Assembly (NCBI RefSeq): GCF_032823475.1
Contig: NZ_CP127915.1
Location: forward strand, 248,001-312,000
Reading direction: 5' to 3'
Source of the DNA: Acinetobacter sp. SAAs474
GTDB taxonomy: Bacteria; Pseudomonadota; Gammaproteobacteria; Pseudomonadales; Moraxellaceae
DNA: 64,000 nucleotides
A program made the translations under genes and the position numbers. How positions within the stretch are numbered: position 1 is the first letter of the stretch; each line of letters begins with the position of its first letter. The notes under the pieces are model-generated. The model searched no databases. It had not been told where the DNA came from and saw only the letters and a list, made by a program, of their open reading frames with translations. Below, one piece after another: positions 42,628-52,532 of this stretch.

Positions 42628-43424
42628 GGTTTTGTCGCATTAAGGAATTCAAGTCAATTAGATGTAGCTAGCTGCTAGTTTTAGCTAACCAATTGATACA
42701 ATGATCCTCTGGAATCGTTTGATCCCATAAAATTAAATTGTCCTTTTCTTATCATATGCATTAGCTCTATCCCAGATAAAATAATCTGAGCAGATCTGAA
42801 TGATTTGAAACCCAGCATTGCCCTGACTCTTTTTTTTATAAATCGATGATCTTGTTCAATCCGATTATTCATATATTTATTTTGTCGAATTGTAATAGTC
42901 TTATACCGAGTAAACCCAGAATTAAAGCTTTCGATCGCTTTCTTATTTGCACTACTTTTATCGATCATCACTTTAATTGGACAGGCATGGTTGCTAATCG
43001 CATTTTTAAAAAACCTACGTGCAGCCTGCATATCCCGATATTTTGTCAGTAAGAAGTCTACGGTTTTTCCTGTTGAATCAATGGCTCGGTACAAGTAATA
43101 CCACTTCCCTTTAATTTTGATATAGGTTTCATCAATATGCCAAAATTGATGTACTGGTTTTTTGTATTTAAGGGAAATTTTATTGAAAATGGGTGTAATT
43201 TTGAGAATCCAACGATGTACCGTTGAATGATCTACCTGAACTCCACGTTCTGCCATCATTTCTTCTAAATTACCTAAGCTGAGTGAATAAGCCAAATACC
43301 ATCTTACACATTGAGCCATTACATCGGTTGGATAATGTAATCATTTAAATGCGTTGGCAATCGACATATTCAGCTCCTATAAAATTCAAATAATAGCTGA
43401 TCTAACCCTTAATGCGACAAAACC
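42628..43424 (-). mobile_element. IS6-family insertion sequence
   Basis: 797 bases bounded by perfect 18-bp terminal inverted repeats, GGTTTTGTCGCATTAAGG and its complement. It holds one transposase frame. No 8-bp target duplication is present: the left flank is CTTTTTTT and the right AAATAATC. Both flanks are themselves pieces of related IS6 copies, which fits insertion into or recombination between older copies. Confidence 0.9.
42681..43367 (-). pseudogene. IS6-family DDE transposase, interrupted by one stop codon
   Basis: From the ATG with AGGAG six bases upstream the frame reads MSIANAFK, then TGA, then LHYPTDVMAQCVRWYLAYSL and on without change of frame for more than 210 residues. The DDE domain is visible: HIDETYIKIKGKWYYLYRAIDS, VMIDKSSANKKA, RIEQDHRFIKKRVRAMLGFKS. 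A single substitution in codon 9 is enough to explain the stop. Translation from the internal ATG at 43319 would make a 212-residue product without the first helix of the helix-turn-helix region, probably inactive or impaired. Confidence 0.88.
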
Positions 43425-44019
43425 AAATAATCTGAGCAGATCTGAATGATTTGAAACCCAGCATTGCCCTGATTCTTTTTTTTATAAATCGATGATCTTG
43501 TTCAATCCGATTATTCATATATTTATTTTGTCGAACTGTAATAGTCTTATACCGAGTAAACCCAGAATTAAAGCTTTCGATCGCTTTCTTATTGGCACTA
43601 CTTTTAAATGCAATCAATTCATCCGTTGAAAGAAGTCGATCTCTTTTTTGACTAGAGGATATTTGGCGTGTTTTTCTTAACTGAGCCGTAGCCTTATCAA
43701 AACCATTTAAATCAATATCTATTTCCCACATAACAGCTGCATGTGAAAGCACACCACGGATATGTAAAAGCTCATGTTGTTGTGTGCTAGTCGCAATAGG
43801 CTCAAGTTTCAGATGAGGCACCCCCACCTTCCTTAAAGCAACATGTTCAGCCAAATGTACTGATTTTATTTTTGTGATAATATTGCGCGCAATTGGTAGC
43901 TTCTTAATTAAGAGCAGAGAATAGCGTTTCGTTCTTTCGTACTCGCTCCCTACTTCATCCAAATATTTATCTATGGCATCTGCTAAGATCAGATCAATCA
44001 GCTTTTTTATGCCAAGCAA
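43402..44019 (-). pseudogene. Chimeric frame: truncated tyrosine recombinase fused to an IS6 transposase fragment
   Basis: The first part, about 138 residues (43607-44019), resembles the N-terminal, core-binding half of a phage-type integrase: AIDKYLDEVGSEYERTKRYSLLLIKKLPIARN, HELLHIRGVLSHAAVMWEIDIDLNGFDKATAQLRKTRQISSSQKRDRLLSTDEL. The catalytic half with RHRY residues is absent. At 43606 the frame runs straight into SSANKKAIESFNSG of an IS6 transposase (fragment 43425-43606) and ends in WFCRIKG read from the terminal repeat of the complete IS. The integrase N-terminus is also lost or frameshifted, since no good start lies upstream. Confidence 0.75.
43425..43606 (-). mobile_element. Internal fragment of an IS6-family element
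   Basis: 182 bases nearly identical to 42779-42961 of the adjacent IS, with a few substitutions. It lacks both terminal repeats and joins the integrase remnant on one side and the IS end on the other. Confidence 0.88.
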
Positions 44020-44322
44020 AATATTCGGATTTTCTTGAATTTCGACTTCTCATTTCTAAATCCAGTTTTCAGCTAACCTCTTTAAGTAAAATATTTCTAC
44101 TTTCTAAAGAAAATCGAAAAAACCTTTCTCATCATCCGAATCCTCATATCATGCTTTACTGAATTAAGGCGACCTCGCCTTGCTGAAATCTACACGCCAA
44201 TAGATATCCCCCTATACAGGCTTAATGATGTAAAATTGGCCGTCAATATACATCCATACATCTATTTGGATAGACACAGATTTATGCAGATTGCGAAATA
44301 TAGATTAAAGGTATGATTTTTA
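44020..44322. other. Region between the integrase remnant and dusA
   Basis: About 300 bases. The first 50 may hold the frameshifted N-terminus of the integrase (ATGAGAAGTCG on the minus strand). The rest should contain the dusA promoter; no attachment-site repeat could be matched on the other side of the remnant. Confidence 0.45.
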
Positions 44323-45348
44323 ATGACGCTTAACACAACCATTGAAACCCCTCAATCTCCACGAATCAGTGTGGCCCCGATGATGGACTGGACCACCAAA
44401 GATTATCGTTTTTTTGCCCGTTTATTTAATCCCAATATTATTCTATATACGGAAATGGTCACCACTGGTGCAATTCTATTTGGCGATCAAAAACGTCATC
44501 TTGATTATAATCATGAAGAGCACCCCATCGTACTACAGCTCGGTGGCTCAAATCCAAAAGATCTGGCTATGTGTAGTAAAATGGCACAAGACTGGGGCTA
44601 TAACGAAGTCAACCTTAATGTTGGCTGCCCAAGTGATCGGGTTCAAAATAATAAAATTGGTGCATGCCTGATGGCAGAGCCAGATCTGGTTGCCGAATGT
44701 ATTGCAGCAATGCAAAATGCAGTAGATATTCCTGTGAGCATCAAGCATCGTATTGGTATTGATCAGATGGATTCCTATCAAGAGATGCTGGATTTTGTCG
44801 ATACTGTAGCGAAAACAGGCTGTAAAAACTTTATTGTTCATGCACGTATTGCCTTGCTACAAGGATTATCTCCTAAAGAAAACCGTGAAGTCCCACCGCT
44901 ACGCTATGCAGATGTGTATCGTTTAAAACAAGATCGCCCACATTTATGTATTGAAATCAATGGTGGTATTAAAAGTTTGGCTGAAACGCAAACACATTTA
45001 GCACATGTGGATGGTGTTATGATTGGCCGTGAAGCTTATCATAATCCCTATCTACTGGCTGAACTCGGACAGTTATGGCACATAGAAGCTCCCAATCGCT
45101 TTGAGATTATGGAGCAAATGTTGCCGTATATCGCCAAACGTATGCAAGAAGGTGCACCACTGTCTATTTTGACACGACATATTCTCGGGTTATTCCAGAA
45201 TCTTCCGGGAGCGCGTAAATGGCGTCAAGCACTTAGTGGCGGTAATGCAAAAACTTTTGCCGATGTTGAAGCGGCCATACACAATATTAAAGAGGCGATG
45301 CAGCGTACTGAAGATTATCTTCGAGATCATCAAACACTCCATCCATAA
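44323..45348 (+). CDS. dusA: tRNA-dihydrouridine(20/20a) synthase DusA
   Basis: 341 residues. Reduces uridine in the tRNA D-loop with FMN and NADPH. DusA-type motifs are RISVAPMMDWTTKDYRFFARL, YTEMVTTGAILFGD, NLNVGCPSDRVQNNKIGACLMAEP (catalytic Cys in GCPS), SIKHRIGIDQMDSY, FIVHARIALLQGLSPKENREVPPLRY and INGGIKSL. The last pieces, including SPKENRE, separate DusA from DusB/C. The 5' end of dusA is a known integration hotspot for mobile elements in proteobacteria, consistent with the integrase remnant just upstream. Confidence 0.95.
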   Translation: MTLNTTIETPQSPRISVAPMMDWTTKDYRFFARLFNPNIILYTEMVTTGAILFGDQKRHLDYNHEEHPIVLQLGGSNPKDLAMCSKMAQDWGYNEVNLNVGCPSDRVQNNKIGACLMAEPDLVAECIAAMQNAVDIPVSIKHRIGIDQMDSYQEMLDFVDTVAKTGCKNFIVHARIALLQGLSPKENREVPPLRYADVYRLKQDRPHLCIEINGGIKSLAETQTHLAHVDGVMIGREAYHNPYLLAELGQLWHIEAPNRFEIMEQMLPYIAKRMQEGAPLSILTRHILGLFQNLPGARKWRQALSGGNAKTFADVEAAIHNIKEAMQRTEDYLRDHQTLHP

Positions 45349-45427
45349 CCTATGGTATGGGTATCGATCATGATTCAAAATCAATGATGGATACCCAAAC
45401 CATTATTAAAACCAGACAAAAATAAAG

Positions 45428-46201
45428 TTATGCTGGCCTGATACGGATTTGGTCTAGTTTTTTTAATACTTCAGCAACAGCAACCATGGCAAAACTAGAG
45501 GTCACGACTACGGCTGAACCATAACCACCACAACGTAAGCCAGCACTTGGACAAACATCCTGATGAGAAAATGGATTATCTATCGAATAAATACACGTGA
45601 TGCCAAATTTTTCTTTTGGTTTTTTACAAATGCCCTTACTACGTAGCTGAGCACGTAATTTGGCCAACATAGGATCCTGTTCTGTTTTTGATAAATCTGC
45701 AACACGGATCTTGAGTGGATCCAGTTTTCCTCCTGCACCACCAGAAACAATTAACGGAATTTTATTAAAACGGCAATGCAGCATGAGTGCCAGTTTGGCT
45801 TTTACATCATCAATACAGTCAAGGACTAAATCTGGTGCAGATGCCAACAATAATTTAACGTTCTCAGCAGTCAGATAATCATCGATCAGATTAATCTTTA
45901 ATCGTGGATTAATTAAACGGCAACGTTCTGCCATAACGGTGATTTTCTCATGTCCTAGCGTTGATGTCATAGCAGGTAATTGCCGGTTAATATTTGAAGC
46001 TGCAATCACATCCATATCAACCAATGTCAACTCACCAATCCCTGTACGTGCAAGTGCTTCAACAGCCCAAGAACCGACACCACCAATACCAATCACCATA
46101 ACATGGCTACGTGTATAATATTGAAAAGCATCTTCTCCATAAATCTTAGCGACACCGGCAAAACGGCGTTCATATTCATCTTGTTGAAGAAGCTCAGTCA
46201 T
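45428..46201 (-). CDS. tcdA: tRNA threonylcarbamoyladenosine dehydratase TcdA (CsdL)
   Basis: About 257 residues from MTELLQQDEYERRFAGVAKIYGEDA; eleven further codons are open upstream but unlike the family. E1/ThiF fold: ATP-binding VMVIGIGGVGSWAVEALARTGIGELTLVDMDVI, NINRQ, and VLDCIDDVKAKLALM. The enzyme cyclises t6A37 to ct6A with ATP; the sulfur-handling partners CsdA/CsdE are not nearby. Reads convergently with dusA, placing two tRNA-modifying genes side by side. Confidence 0.93.
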   Translation of the reverse strand: MTELLQQDEYERRFAGVAKIYGEDAFQYYTRSHVMVIGIGGVGSWAVEALARTGIGELTLVDMDVIAASNINRQLPAMTSTLGHEKITVMAERCRLINPRLKINLIDDYLTAENVKLLLASAPDLVLDCIDDVKAKLALMLHCRFNKIPLIVSGGAGGKLDPLKIRVADLSKTEQDPMLAKLRAQLRSKGICKKPKEKFGITCIYSIDNPFSHQDVCPSAGLRCGGYGSAVVVTSSFAMVAVAEVLKKLDQIRIRPA

Positions 46202-46342
46202 GATCACATCTGGTATTAAAAATCTTGTGACCATTTTATCAAATAAAAATTATCGATGGATAGTCATTTACTGGTCGTTCACAACAATATCCACCATACA
46301 TTACAACACGCTGCTTTAATTGTATGATGATGTGATATTGTG

Positions 46343-47167
46343 TCAAGGTGGCACTTGTCTTAAGGCCTGCCATGAATTTTGCCATAATTGTGCCGCTAAA
46401 ATTTCTGGATCTACAGCTAACGCATCTGCAAGCCCTAAGAGTACATAGGGCAAATTGGCTGGTGTATTACGTGTACGCTGCTGATCTGAACGCTGACAAC
46501 ATAGCGGTGTCATATCCGGACAATCCGTTTCTAAAACTATATGCTCCATACCAACAGCTTGAACCACTTGATGTAGCTTTTTTGCATTTGGATTGGTAAT
46601 TTGCCCTGTTACACCTATTTTAAAACCCAATTTAATCAATGCTTTGGCTTCTTCAACACCACCACTAAACGCATGAGCAATGCCACCAAATTTAAATTGA
46701 TGCTGTTTAAGTATGGCAATCACATCTGCATGTGATTTACGAATATGTAGCAAAATAGGCTGATTAAACTGTGCTGCCAAATCGATTTGTATAGAAAAAA
46801 AATTACATTGTTTTTGAAAAATTGAGTGCTGCCTATATGGCTTTAAAAAAGTATCTAAGCCTATTTCTCCCACTGCAATACAATCATGTTGCGTCAAAAA
46901 TAGTTCTAAATCATATAAATGCTGTTGTTGATGCTGTTCAATATAAAATGGATGTAAACCAGGCGCTAAATAACTCTGAGGTGCATCGTTTAGTTGAGTT
47001 AGCCATTGATGTGTCTGCAATAAATTTTGAAACCGTGATTGTAAAAATCCAACTAAAATTAAATGCTCAACACCGACTGTTTTGGCTGCAATCGCAAGCT
47101 GTTCTCGATCATGATCAAAATCGGTTACATCAAAATGCGTATGCGTATCAAAAAGTCGGATAGCCAT
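46343..47167 (-). CDS. TatD-family deoxyribonuclease/hydrolase
   Basis: 274 residues. Metal-binding DTHTHFD at 7-13, catalytic Glu in AVGEIGLDTF, HIRKSHADVI, AHAFSGGVEEAKALIKLGFKIGVTGQI, and LETDCPDMTP. A TIM-barrel metal-dependent nuclease of the TatD/YcfH/YjjV group; the physiological DNA or RNA substrate cannot be assigned. The stop is separated by two bases from the downstream end of the neighbouring lipoprotein gene's coding region, so both likely share a transcript. Confidence 0.9.
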   Translation of the reverse strand: MAIRLFDTHTHFDVTDFDHDREQLAIAAKTVGVEHLILVGFLQSRFQNLLQTHQWLTQLNDAPQSYLAPGLHPFYIEQHQQQHLYDLELFLTQHDCIAVGEIGLDTFLKPYRQHSIFQKQCNFFSIQIDLAAQFNQPILLHIRKSHADVIAILKQHQFKFGGIAHAFSGGVEEAKALIKLGFKIGVTGQITNPNAKKLHQVVQAVGMEHIVLETDCPDMTPLCCQRSDQQRTRNTPANLPYVLLGLADALAVDPEILAAQLWQNSWQALRQVPP

Positions 47168-47169
47168 GA

Positions 47170-48114
47170 TTATTTTATCTCAGATGATGGCACTGTAGAG
47201 GCTTCAGCTTCAACAAAATTTTGCGGAAAATATTGTGGCTTTAAAATTCCTTGTAGTGCCTGATATGGAATAATTAAACGAGGTAAACCAGCAACATATG
47301 GCCCAATTTGATATTCAGCATATTGTAAAATAAGGCCTTGTGAAGTTAGGTAATAATTATGGCTTAATTCAAACTTCCACATCTGCTCATATTCTTGTGG
47401 ATCTTGCGCTAATTGCGAATCAACAATCCATGCTTTAAAGGCCTGATATGCTTTTTCTTTTAATGCAGGTAATTGATTCTTCTCAATAATGTCCTTTAAT
47501 GTCACCAATTTTTTCTGTTTAAGACTAAAATTAAAATATTGCTGTGAAGATGAACCATGTGCACCACCTAAATATTCACTACCATTAAGTACAACGGTGA
47601 CTAATTCACCATCCGAGCTCAAAATTTTAGGTTTAATCATTATACTGATGGTATGACTAGAATTTAGTGCTTTTAGCTCTTGATCATAGGTGATCATCGC
47701 ATTACGAAAAGGAATTAATTGTTTTTCAAAACTTTGTTTTGGCGTCATGATGGTTTCTTGCTTTGCATCTGATGCTGCTGCTTCAACAGCAACATTGACA
47801 TTCGATGCTGATGCCATCTCGCTATCGGGTAATATTTGTTGCAATAATTCAATAATATGTTGATCAATAATCTTATCTATAAAAGGCTGATTACTACTTA
47901 AACGTTCAATTGAAATATCAGGGCAGTTACTGCCTTTGCATGGCGGTAAATTTAACTCAAGTTTTTGTGTTTCTCCGATGAGCTGTAAATTTTGTTCTGG
48001 TTTTTTGCTTTGTTCTGCTTCTGTTTTTTTTGCATCTTGTTGTGGCTGACAAGCAGTGAACATCATCGCTGAAGCAAGTAAACTGGTGATCAATATTTTT
48101 TTATTGGTGAACAT
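47170..48114 (-). CDS. DUF3298/DUF4163-type lipoprotein
   Basis: 314 residues. Signal with lipobox FTAC gives Cys22, then a Lys/Gln/Glu-rich linker. The mature domain shows GGAHGSSSQQYFNFSLKQKKLVTLKDII and a C-terminal NYYLTSQGLILQYAEYQIGPYVAGLPRLIIPY, the pattern of the RsiV-like DUF3298 fold. Relatives include RsiV, which binds lysozyme in Bacillus, and uncharacterised Gram-negative lipoproteins; no ligand is known for this one. Confidence 0.82.
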   Translation of the reverse strand: MFTNKKILITSLLASAMMFTACQPQQDAKKTEAEQSKKPEQNLQLIGETQKLELNLPPCKGSNCPDISIERLSSNQPFIDKIIDQHIIELLQQILPDSEMASASNVNVAVEAAASDAKQETIMTPKQSFEKQLIPFRNAMITYDQELKALNSSHTISIMIKPKILSSDGELVTVVLNGSEYLGGAHGSSSQQYFNFSLKQKKLVTLKDIIEKNQLPALKEKAYQAFKAWIVDSQLAQDPQEYEQMWKFELSHNYYLTSQGLILQYAEYQIGPYVAGLPRLIIPYQALQGILKPQYFPQNFVEAEASTVPSSEIK

Positions 48115-48288
48115 TGAATTACCTTTGTTATTTCGATTAGAGCATTAAAAAAGCCAACAGATGCTTTAAATAAAAGCATCTGTTTAAAGATCTGAGCTAT
48201 TAATATATCGTGTCTGGATATCAATGTGAATGTAAATCAAATGTCTGCTTGTAAACGAGCCAACAAATGATACAGCATTGAATATCGA

Positions 48289-49878
48289 TTAATGCTCACG
48301 CGTATTTCTAAAGATAATATCAGGATAACGTTCTTGCATAAGTTGTAAATTAACACGACTTGGCGCTAAATAGGTTAAGTGACCACCACCATCTACAGAA
48401 AGCTGATCATGGGCTTTCTTTTTAAATTCGTTAAATTTTTTATCATCCTCACATGATACCCAACGCACGGTATGAATATTTACTGGTTCATAAATACAAT
48501 CCACTTTATATTCTTCTTTTAAGCGATAGGCCACCACTTCAAATTGTAGTACCCCTACAGCGCCAACGATCAAATCGTTACTATTTTGTGGCATAAAGAC
48601 CTGAGTTGCACCCTCTTCAGAAAGTTCTTTTAGACCTTTTTGTAGCTGCTTCGATTTTAAAGGATCTTTTAAGCGTACACGACGAAACATTTCTGGTGCA
48701 AAATGAGGAATACCCGTAAAACTCAATTTTTCGCCTGAAGTAAAGGTATCACCAATTTGAATCGTGCCATGATTGTGTAGACCAATAATGTCACCTGGCC
48801 ACGCCTCTTCTAAATGCTGACGATCACCCGCTAAAAATGTTAGCGCATCACTAATACGCACATCCTTATCTAGACGAACATGCTTCATTTTTAAGCCTTT
48901 TTCATATTTACCAGAGCAAATACGCATAAATGCGATACGGTCACGATGTTTAGGATCCATATTGGCTTGAATTTTAAATACAAAACCAGTAAAGCCTTCC
49001 TCAGTCGCTTGCACTACACGATCTTGGGTTGGATGAGCTTTCGGTGCTGGTGCATAACGACTAAAAGCATCCAATACATGATCAACACCAAAGTTACCCA
49101 AAGCCGTACCAAATAAAACTGGGGTTTGACGACCTGCCAGAAATTCTTCAGGATCTAAAGGTTCATTGGCCATTTGTACCAACTCTAAAGACTCTTCAAA
49201 TGCCGCCCAAGCCAATTCACCTACTTTTTCACGTAAATCAGCATAATCGTATCCATCACGGACTTCGATCTCAGTAATGGTCGAACCAAAACCTGCTTTA
49301 TAAACATAAAATTTTTCTTCAATTAAATTAAAGACACCTGCAAAATCACGTCCGGTTCCCAAGGGCCAAGTTAAAGGCACACATTTAATTTTAAGCACAT
49401 TTTCAATTTCATCTAATAATTCTAAAGGCTCACGAATTTCGCGGTCCATTTTATTGACAAACGAAATAATGGGTGTATCACGCATACGACACACATCCAT
49501 TAATTTAATGGTACGATCCTCCACCCCTTTAGCACCGTCGATAACCATTAAAGCCGAATCGACTGCGGTCAGCGTACGATAAGTATCTTCAGAGAAATCT
49601 TCATGCCCTGGCGTATCGAGTAAATTGATCATTTTATCTTTAAATGGAAATTGCATCACCGAGGTGGTAATCGAAATACCACGTTCTTTTTCCATTTCCA
49701 TCCAGTCTGATGTTGCTGCACGATCTGATTTTCGACTTTTTACCATTCCAGCGACTTGAATGGCTTGACCCCATAACAATAGTTTTTCAGTCATGGTGGT
49801 CTTACCCGCATCGGGGTGGGAAATAATTGCAAAGGTTCTACGCGATGCAACTTCTTGAGCTAATTGATTTTTAAACAT
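48289..49878 (-). CDS. prfC: Peptide chain release factor 3
   Basis: 529 residues, full length. GTPase that recycles RF1/RF2. G1 [20 protein letters not shown]3 [19 protein letters not shown]4 FVNKMDRE. The RF3-specific C-terminal part includes [19 protein letters not shown] and the end [11 protein letters not shown]. Monocistronic; no terminator hairpin recognised. Confidence 0.97.
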   Translation of the reverse strand: MFKNQLAQEVASRRTFAIISHPDAGKTTMTEKLLLWGQAIQVAGMVKSRKSDRAATSDWMEMEKERGISITTSVMQFPFKDKMINLLDTPGHEDFSEDTYRTLTAVDSALMVIDGAKGVEDRTIKLMDVCRMRDTPIISFVNKMDREIREPLELLDEIENVLKIKCVPLTWPLGTGRDFAGVFNLIEEKFYVYKAGFGSTITEIEVRDGYDYADLREKVGELAWAAFEESLELVQMANEPLDPEEFLAGRQTPVLFGTALGNFGVDHVLDAFSRYAPAPKAHPTQDRVVQATEEGFTGFVFKIQANMDPKHRDRIAFMRICSGKYEKGLKMKHVRLDKDVRISDALTFLAGDRQHLEEAWPGDIIGLHNHGTIQIGDTFTSGEKLSFTGIPHFAPEMFRRVRLKDPLKSKQLQKGLKELSEEGATQVFMPQNSNDLIVGAVGVLQFEVVAYRLKEEYKVDCIYEPVNIHTVRWVSCEDDKKFNEFKKKAHDQLSVDGGGHLTYLAPSRVNLQLMQERYPDIIFRNTREH

Positions 49879-50467
49879 AATAGGGAATCTTTAGTCAATA
49901 CACAGCCATCAACACAACTCAAAAATATGTCTTAAACTGGTGAAGTGATAAATTAAAAATTGGCGCAATTGTAGCAGATTTCGCACAATAATCATTAAAT
50001 CCATTTTGCCCTTTCAACTGCAAGATTAGACAATCAGTGAATCGTATTTAATCCATGTTATTCCTGATGACTATAACTCAAGAGCATAAAAAATCGGCAT
50101 CATTAACAGGCCAACAATTTAAAGACGATGATGATGCATTAAAATAGTATTAATTATATGGGCTGGGATTGTTGATCGAGGCAACGATAGTATTGATGAC
50201 ATCATCATATACCAATATATATGATCACTTTTCTGATATAAAGCATCATCATTTTCACCATATTGACGGCGATGGTATGGTGAGATTTACATCGTATATG
50301 ACATCGCATTTAACCGATTAACATGCTCGATAAAATATATTAAATGAAAAATATTGCGCTGTTATTTGCACTGTAGACTAGCATCCATGATCGGATGAAT
50401 GGTGATAAATCATCGATAGCCTAATATATGTGACATTAGGCTATTAGATGACTTAGATGGCGTTTAG
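49879..50467. other. Gene-free region between prfC and prpC
   Basis: About 590 bases with no credible frame on either strand. It contains many short ATC/GAT-rich words, and a nine-pair inverted repeat TAGCCTAAT / ATTAGGCTA at 50417-50443 which may end prpC transcription, though there is no T run. In related species acnD usually stands here; no recognisable fragment of it remains. Confidence 0.5.
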
Positions 50468-51601
50468 TTAAGCAGCACGCTGGTCAATTGGCACAACTTT
50501 ACGTAACTCATAGCCAGTATAATCTGCACTTGGACGAATAATACGGTTATCTGCACGTTGCTCCATCACATGCGCCGCCCAGCCTGTAACACGTGACATC
50601 ACAAAAATCGGGGTAAATAGCTTGGTTGCGATTCCCATAAAATGATAGGCAGAGGCATGGAAAAAGTCGGCATTACAAAATAATTTTTTCTCACGCCACA
50701 TCACTTCTTCACAGCGAACCGATACTGGATAAAGCGTTGTATCACCCACATCCTGTGCCAAACGCTCTGACCAAATTTTAATGATGCCATTACGGGGATC
50801 ATTATCTTTATAAATCGCATGACCAAAGCCCATGATCTTTTCCTTACGCTCCAGTTTGGCCAGCATTTCACGCTCAGCTTCTTCTGGTGAGGTCCAGTTT
50901 TCAATCATTTCCATTGCAGCCTCGTTAGCACCACCATGCAATGGGCCACGTAATGAACCAATCGCACCGGTAATACATGAATGCATATCTGAAAGTGTGG
51001 ATGCGCATACACGTGCCGTAAAGGTCGAGGCATTAAACTCATGCTCTGCATACAAAATCAATGAAACATTCATCACTTGTTCATGTAACTGATTTGGTTT
51101 TTCACCATGTAATAAATGTAAAAATTGTGCACCTATCGAATCATCATCGGTATTTTCATCGATACGAACACCGTCATGACTATAACGGTACCAATAACAA
51201 ATGATCGCAGGCAGAGTCGCTAAAATACGGTCTGCTACATGCTGTTGCTCTGCAAAAGATTGCTCGGTTTCCAGATTCCCCAACATCGACACACCTGTAC
51301 GCATCACATCCATCGGGTGTGAATCAGCAGGAATGCGTTCAAGGACTTCTTTTAATGCCGTTGGCAACTGACGTAAAGACTTTAATTTTGCTTTATATGC
51401 ATCTAATTGTTGTTGATTTGGTAATTCACCGAAGAAAATTAAATATGCCACTTCTTCAAATTGACAATGTTCTGCAAGATCCTGTACATCATAACCACGG
51501 TAGGTTAAACCCGCACCACTCTTGCCCACTGTAGATAATGCTGTTTTGCCTGCGACTTGTCCACGCAATCCTGCGCCAGTCAGTACTTTTCCTTCAGCCA
51601 T
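50468..51601 (-). CDS. prpC: 2-methylcitrate synthase PrpC
   Basis: About 377 residues from MAEGKVLTGAGLRGQ; the open frame extends 15 codons into prpB, but AGGAG stands ten bases before this ATG. Citrate-synthase fold with SCITGAIGSLRGPLHGGANEAAMEMI (catalytic His), MGFGHAIYKDNDPR, and the C-terminal MEQRADNRIIRPSADYTG. Condenses propionyl-CoA with oxaloacetate. Four bases follow the prpB stop before its ATG, so it is coupled to prpB. Confidence 0.95.
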   Translation of the reverse strand: MAEGKVLTGAGLRGQVAGKTALSTVGKSGAGLTYRGYDVQDLAEHCQFEEVAYLIFFGELPNQQQLDAYKAKLKSLRQLPTALKEVLERIPADSHPMDVMRTGVSMLGNLETEQSFAEQQHVADRILATLPAIICYWYRYSHDGVRIDENTDDDSIGAQFLHLLHGEKPNQLHEQVMNVSLILYAEHEFNASTFTARVCASTLSDMHSCITGAIGSLRGPLHGGANEAAMEMIENWTSPEEAEREMLAKLERKEKIMGFGHAIYKDNDPRNGIIKIWSERLAQDVGDTTLYPVSVRCEEVMWREKKLFCNADFFHASAYHFMGIATKLFTPIFVMSRVTGWAAHVMEQRADNRIIRPSADYTGYELRKVVPIDQRAA

Positions 51602-51605
51602 GTGA

Positions 51606-52490
51606 TTATTGCTCCTGCTTAAATAGTTTATCCAAAGTATTTTCAAACGTGTGATAATCTAAAAATTCATACAACTCTTTGCGTGGTTGCATTTTATCGA
51701 GTACATGAATTTGTGTGCCGTCCTGACGAATCGCCTGCATGACTTCAAGTGCAGCTTTTTGCATTGCACGTGTTGCAGATAAAGGATAAAGCACCATGGC
51801 AATGCCCTGTGCTGCCAGCTCATCTACGCTATAGTATGGTGTATCACCAAATTCAGTCATATTGGCCAATACCGGTACACCCACAGCATCACAAACCGTT
51901 TTATACATACTAATATCGGTCATTGCTTCAGCAAAAATGGCATCAGCACCCGCTTCTACACATGCACATGCACGATCAATCACGGCTTGTAGCCCTTGCT
52001 GTTGTAGTGCATCTGTACGTGCCATAACCACAAAATTTGCATCGGTTTTAGCATCAACAGCGGCTTTGATACGATCAACCATTTCCTGTTGTGAAACAAT
52101 TTCCTTATTGGGACGATGACCACAGCGTTTTTGTGCCACCTGATCTTCAATATGAACCGCAGCAGCTCCTGCTGCAATCATTTGCTTTACACTACGTGCA
52201 ATATTAAAAGCACCACCCCAACCAGTATCAATATCCACCAGCAATGGAGTATCAACACGTTCGGTAATACGACGAACATCTTCAAGTACATTGTCCAGAC
52301 TGGTCATTCCTAAATCAGGAAGGCCATAAGAATAATTGGCAACACCTGCACCAGAAATATAAATTGCGTTATAGCCCACTTGTTTGGCCATCATCGCAGC
52401 ATAAGCATTCACCGTACCGATAATTTGTAATGGCTTTTCAATTTCAAGTGCCTGTCTAAATCTTAAACCTGCTGAGCTTTGTACTGTCAT
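51606..52490 (-). CDS. prpB: Methylisocitrate lyase PrpB
   Basis: 294 residues from the second ATG, which has AAGGA seven bases upstream. Splits 2-methylisocitrate into pyruvate and succinate. Mg-binding VDIDTGWGG and active-site KRCGH (Cys123) are typical of the isocitrate lyase superfamily; [20 protein letters not shown] is PrpB-like. It is the first of prpB-prpC; the acyl-CoA synthetase gene lies 42 bases upstream on the same strand. Confidence 0.95.
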   Translation of the reverse strand: MTVQSSAGLRFRQALEIEKPLQIIGTVNAYAAMMAKQVGYNAIYISGAGVANYSYGLPDLGMTSLDNVLEDVRRITERVDTPLLVDIDTGWGGAFNIARSVKQMIAAGAAAVHIEDQVAQKRCGHRPNKEIVSQQEMVDRIKAAVDAKTDANFVVMARTDALQQQGLQAVIDRACACVEAGADAIFAEAMTDISMYKTVCDAVGVPVLANMTEFGDTPYYSVDELAAQGIAMVLYPLSATRAMQKAALEVMQAIRQDGTQIHVLDKMQPRKELYEFLDYHTFENTLDKLFKQEQ

Positions 52491-52532
52491 ATTCATTTCC
52501 TTGAATGCATATTGAGATGACGAAAAATAAAT

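Noticed and set aside
42620..43432. 8-bp target-site duplication around the IS6 element
   Set aside because: Flanking octamers are CTTTTTTT and AAATAATC, which do not match.
44323..45348. HARIALL in DusA where enterobacterial enzymes have HARKAW-type sequence, as a possible loss of function
   Set aside because: The position is not known to me to be catalytic and the rest of the protein is intact; lineage variation is more likely.
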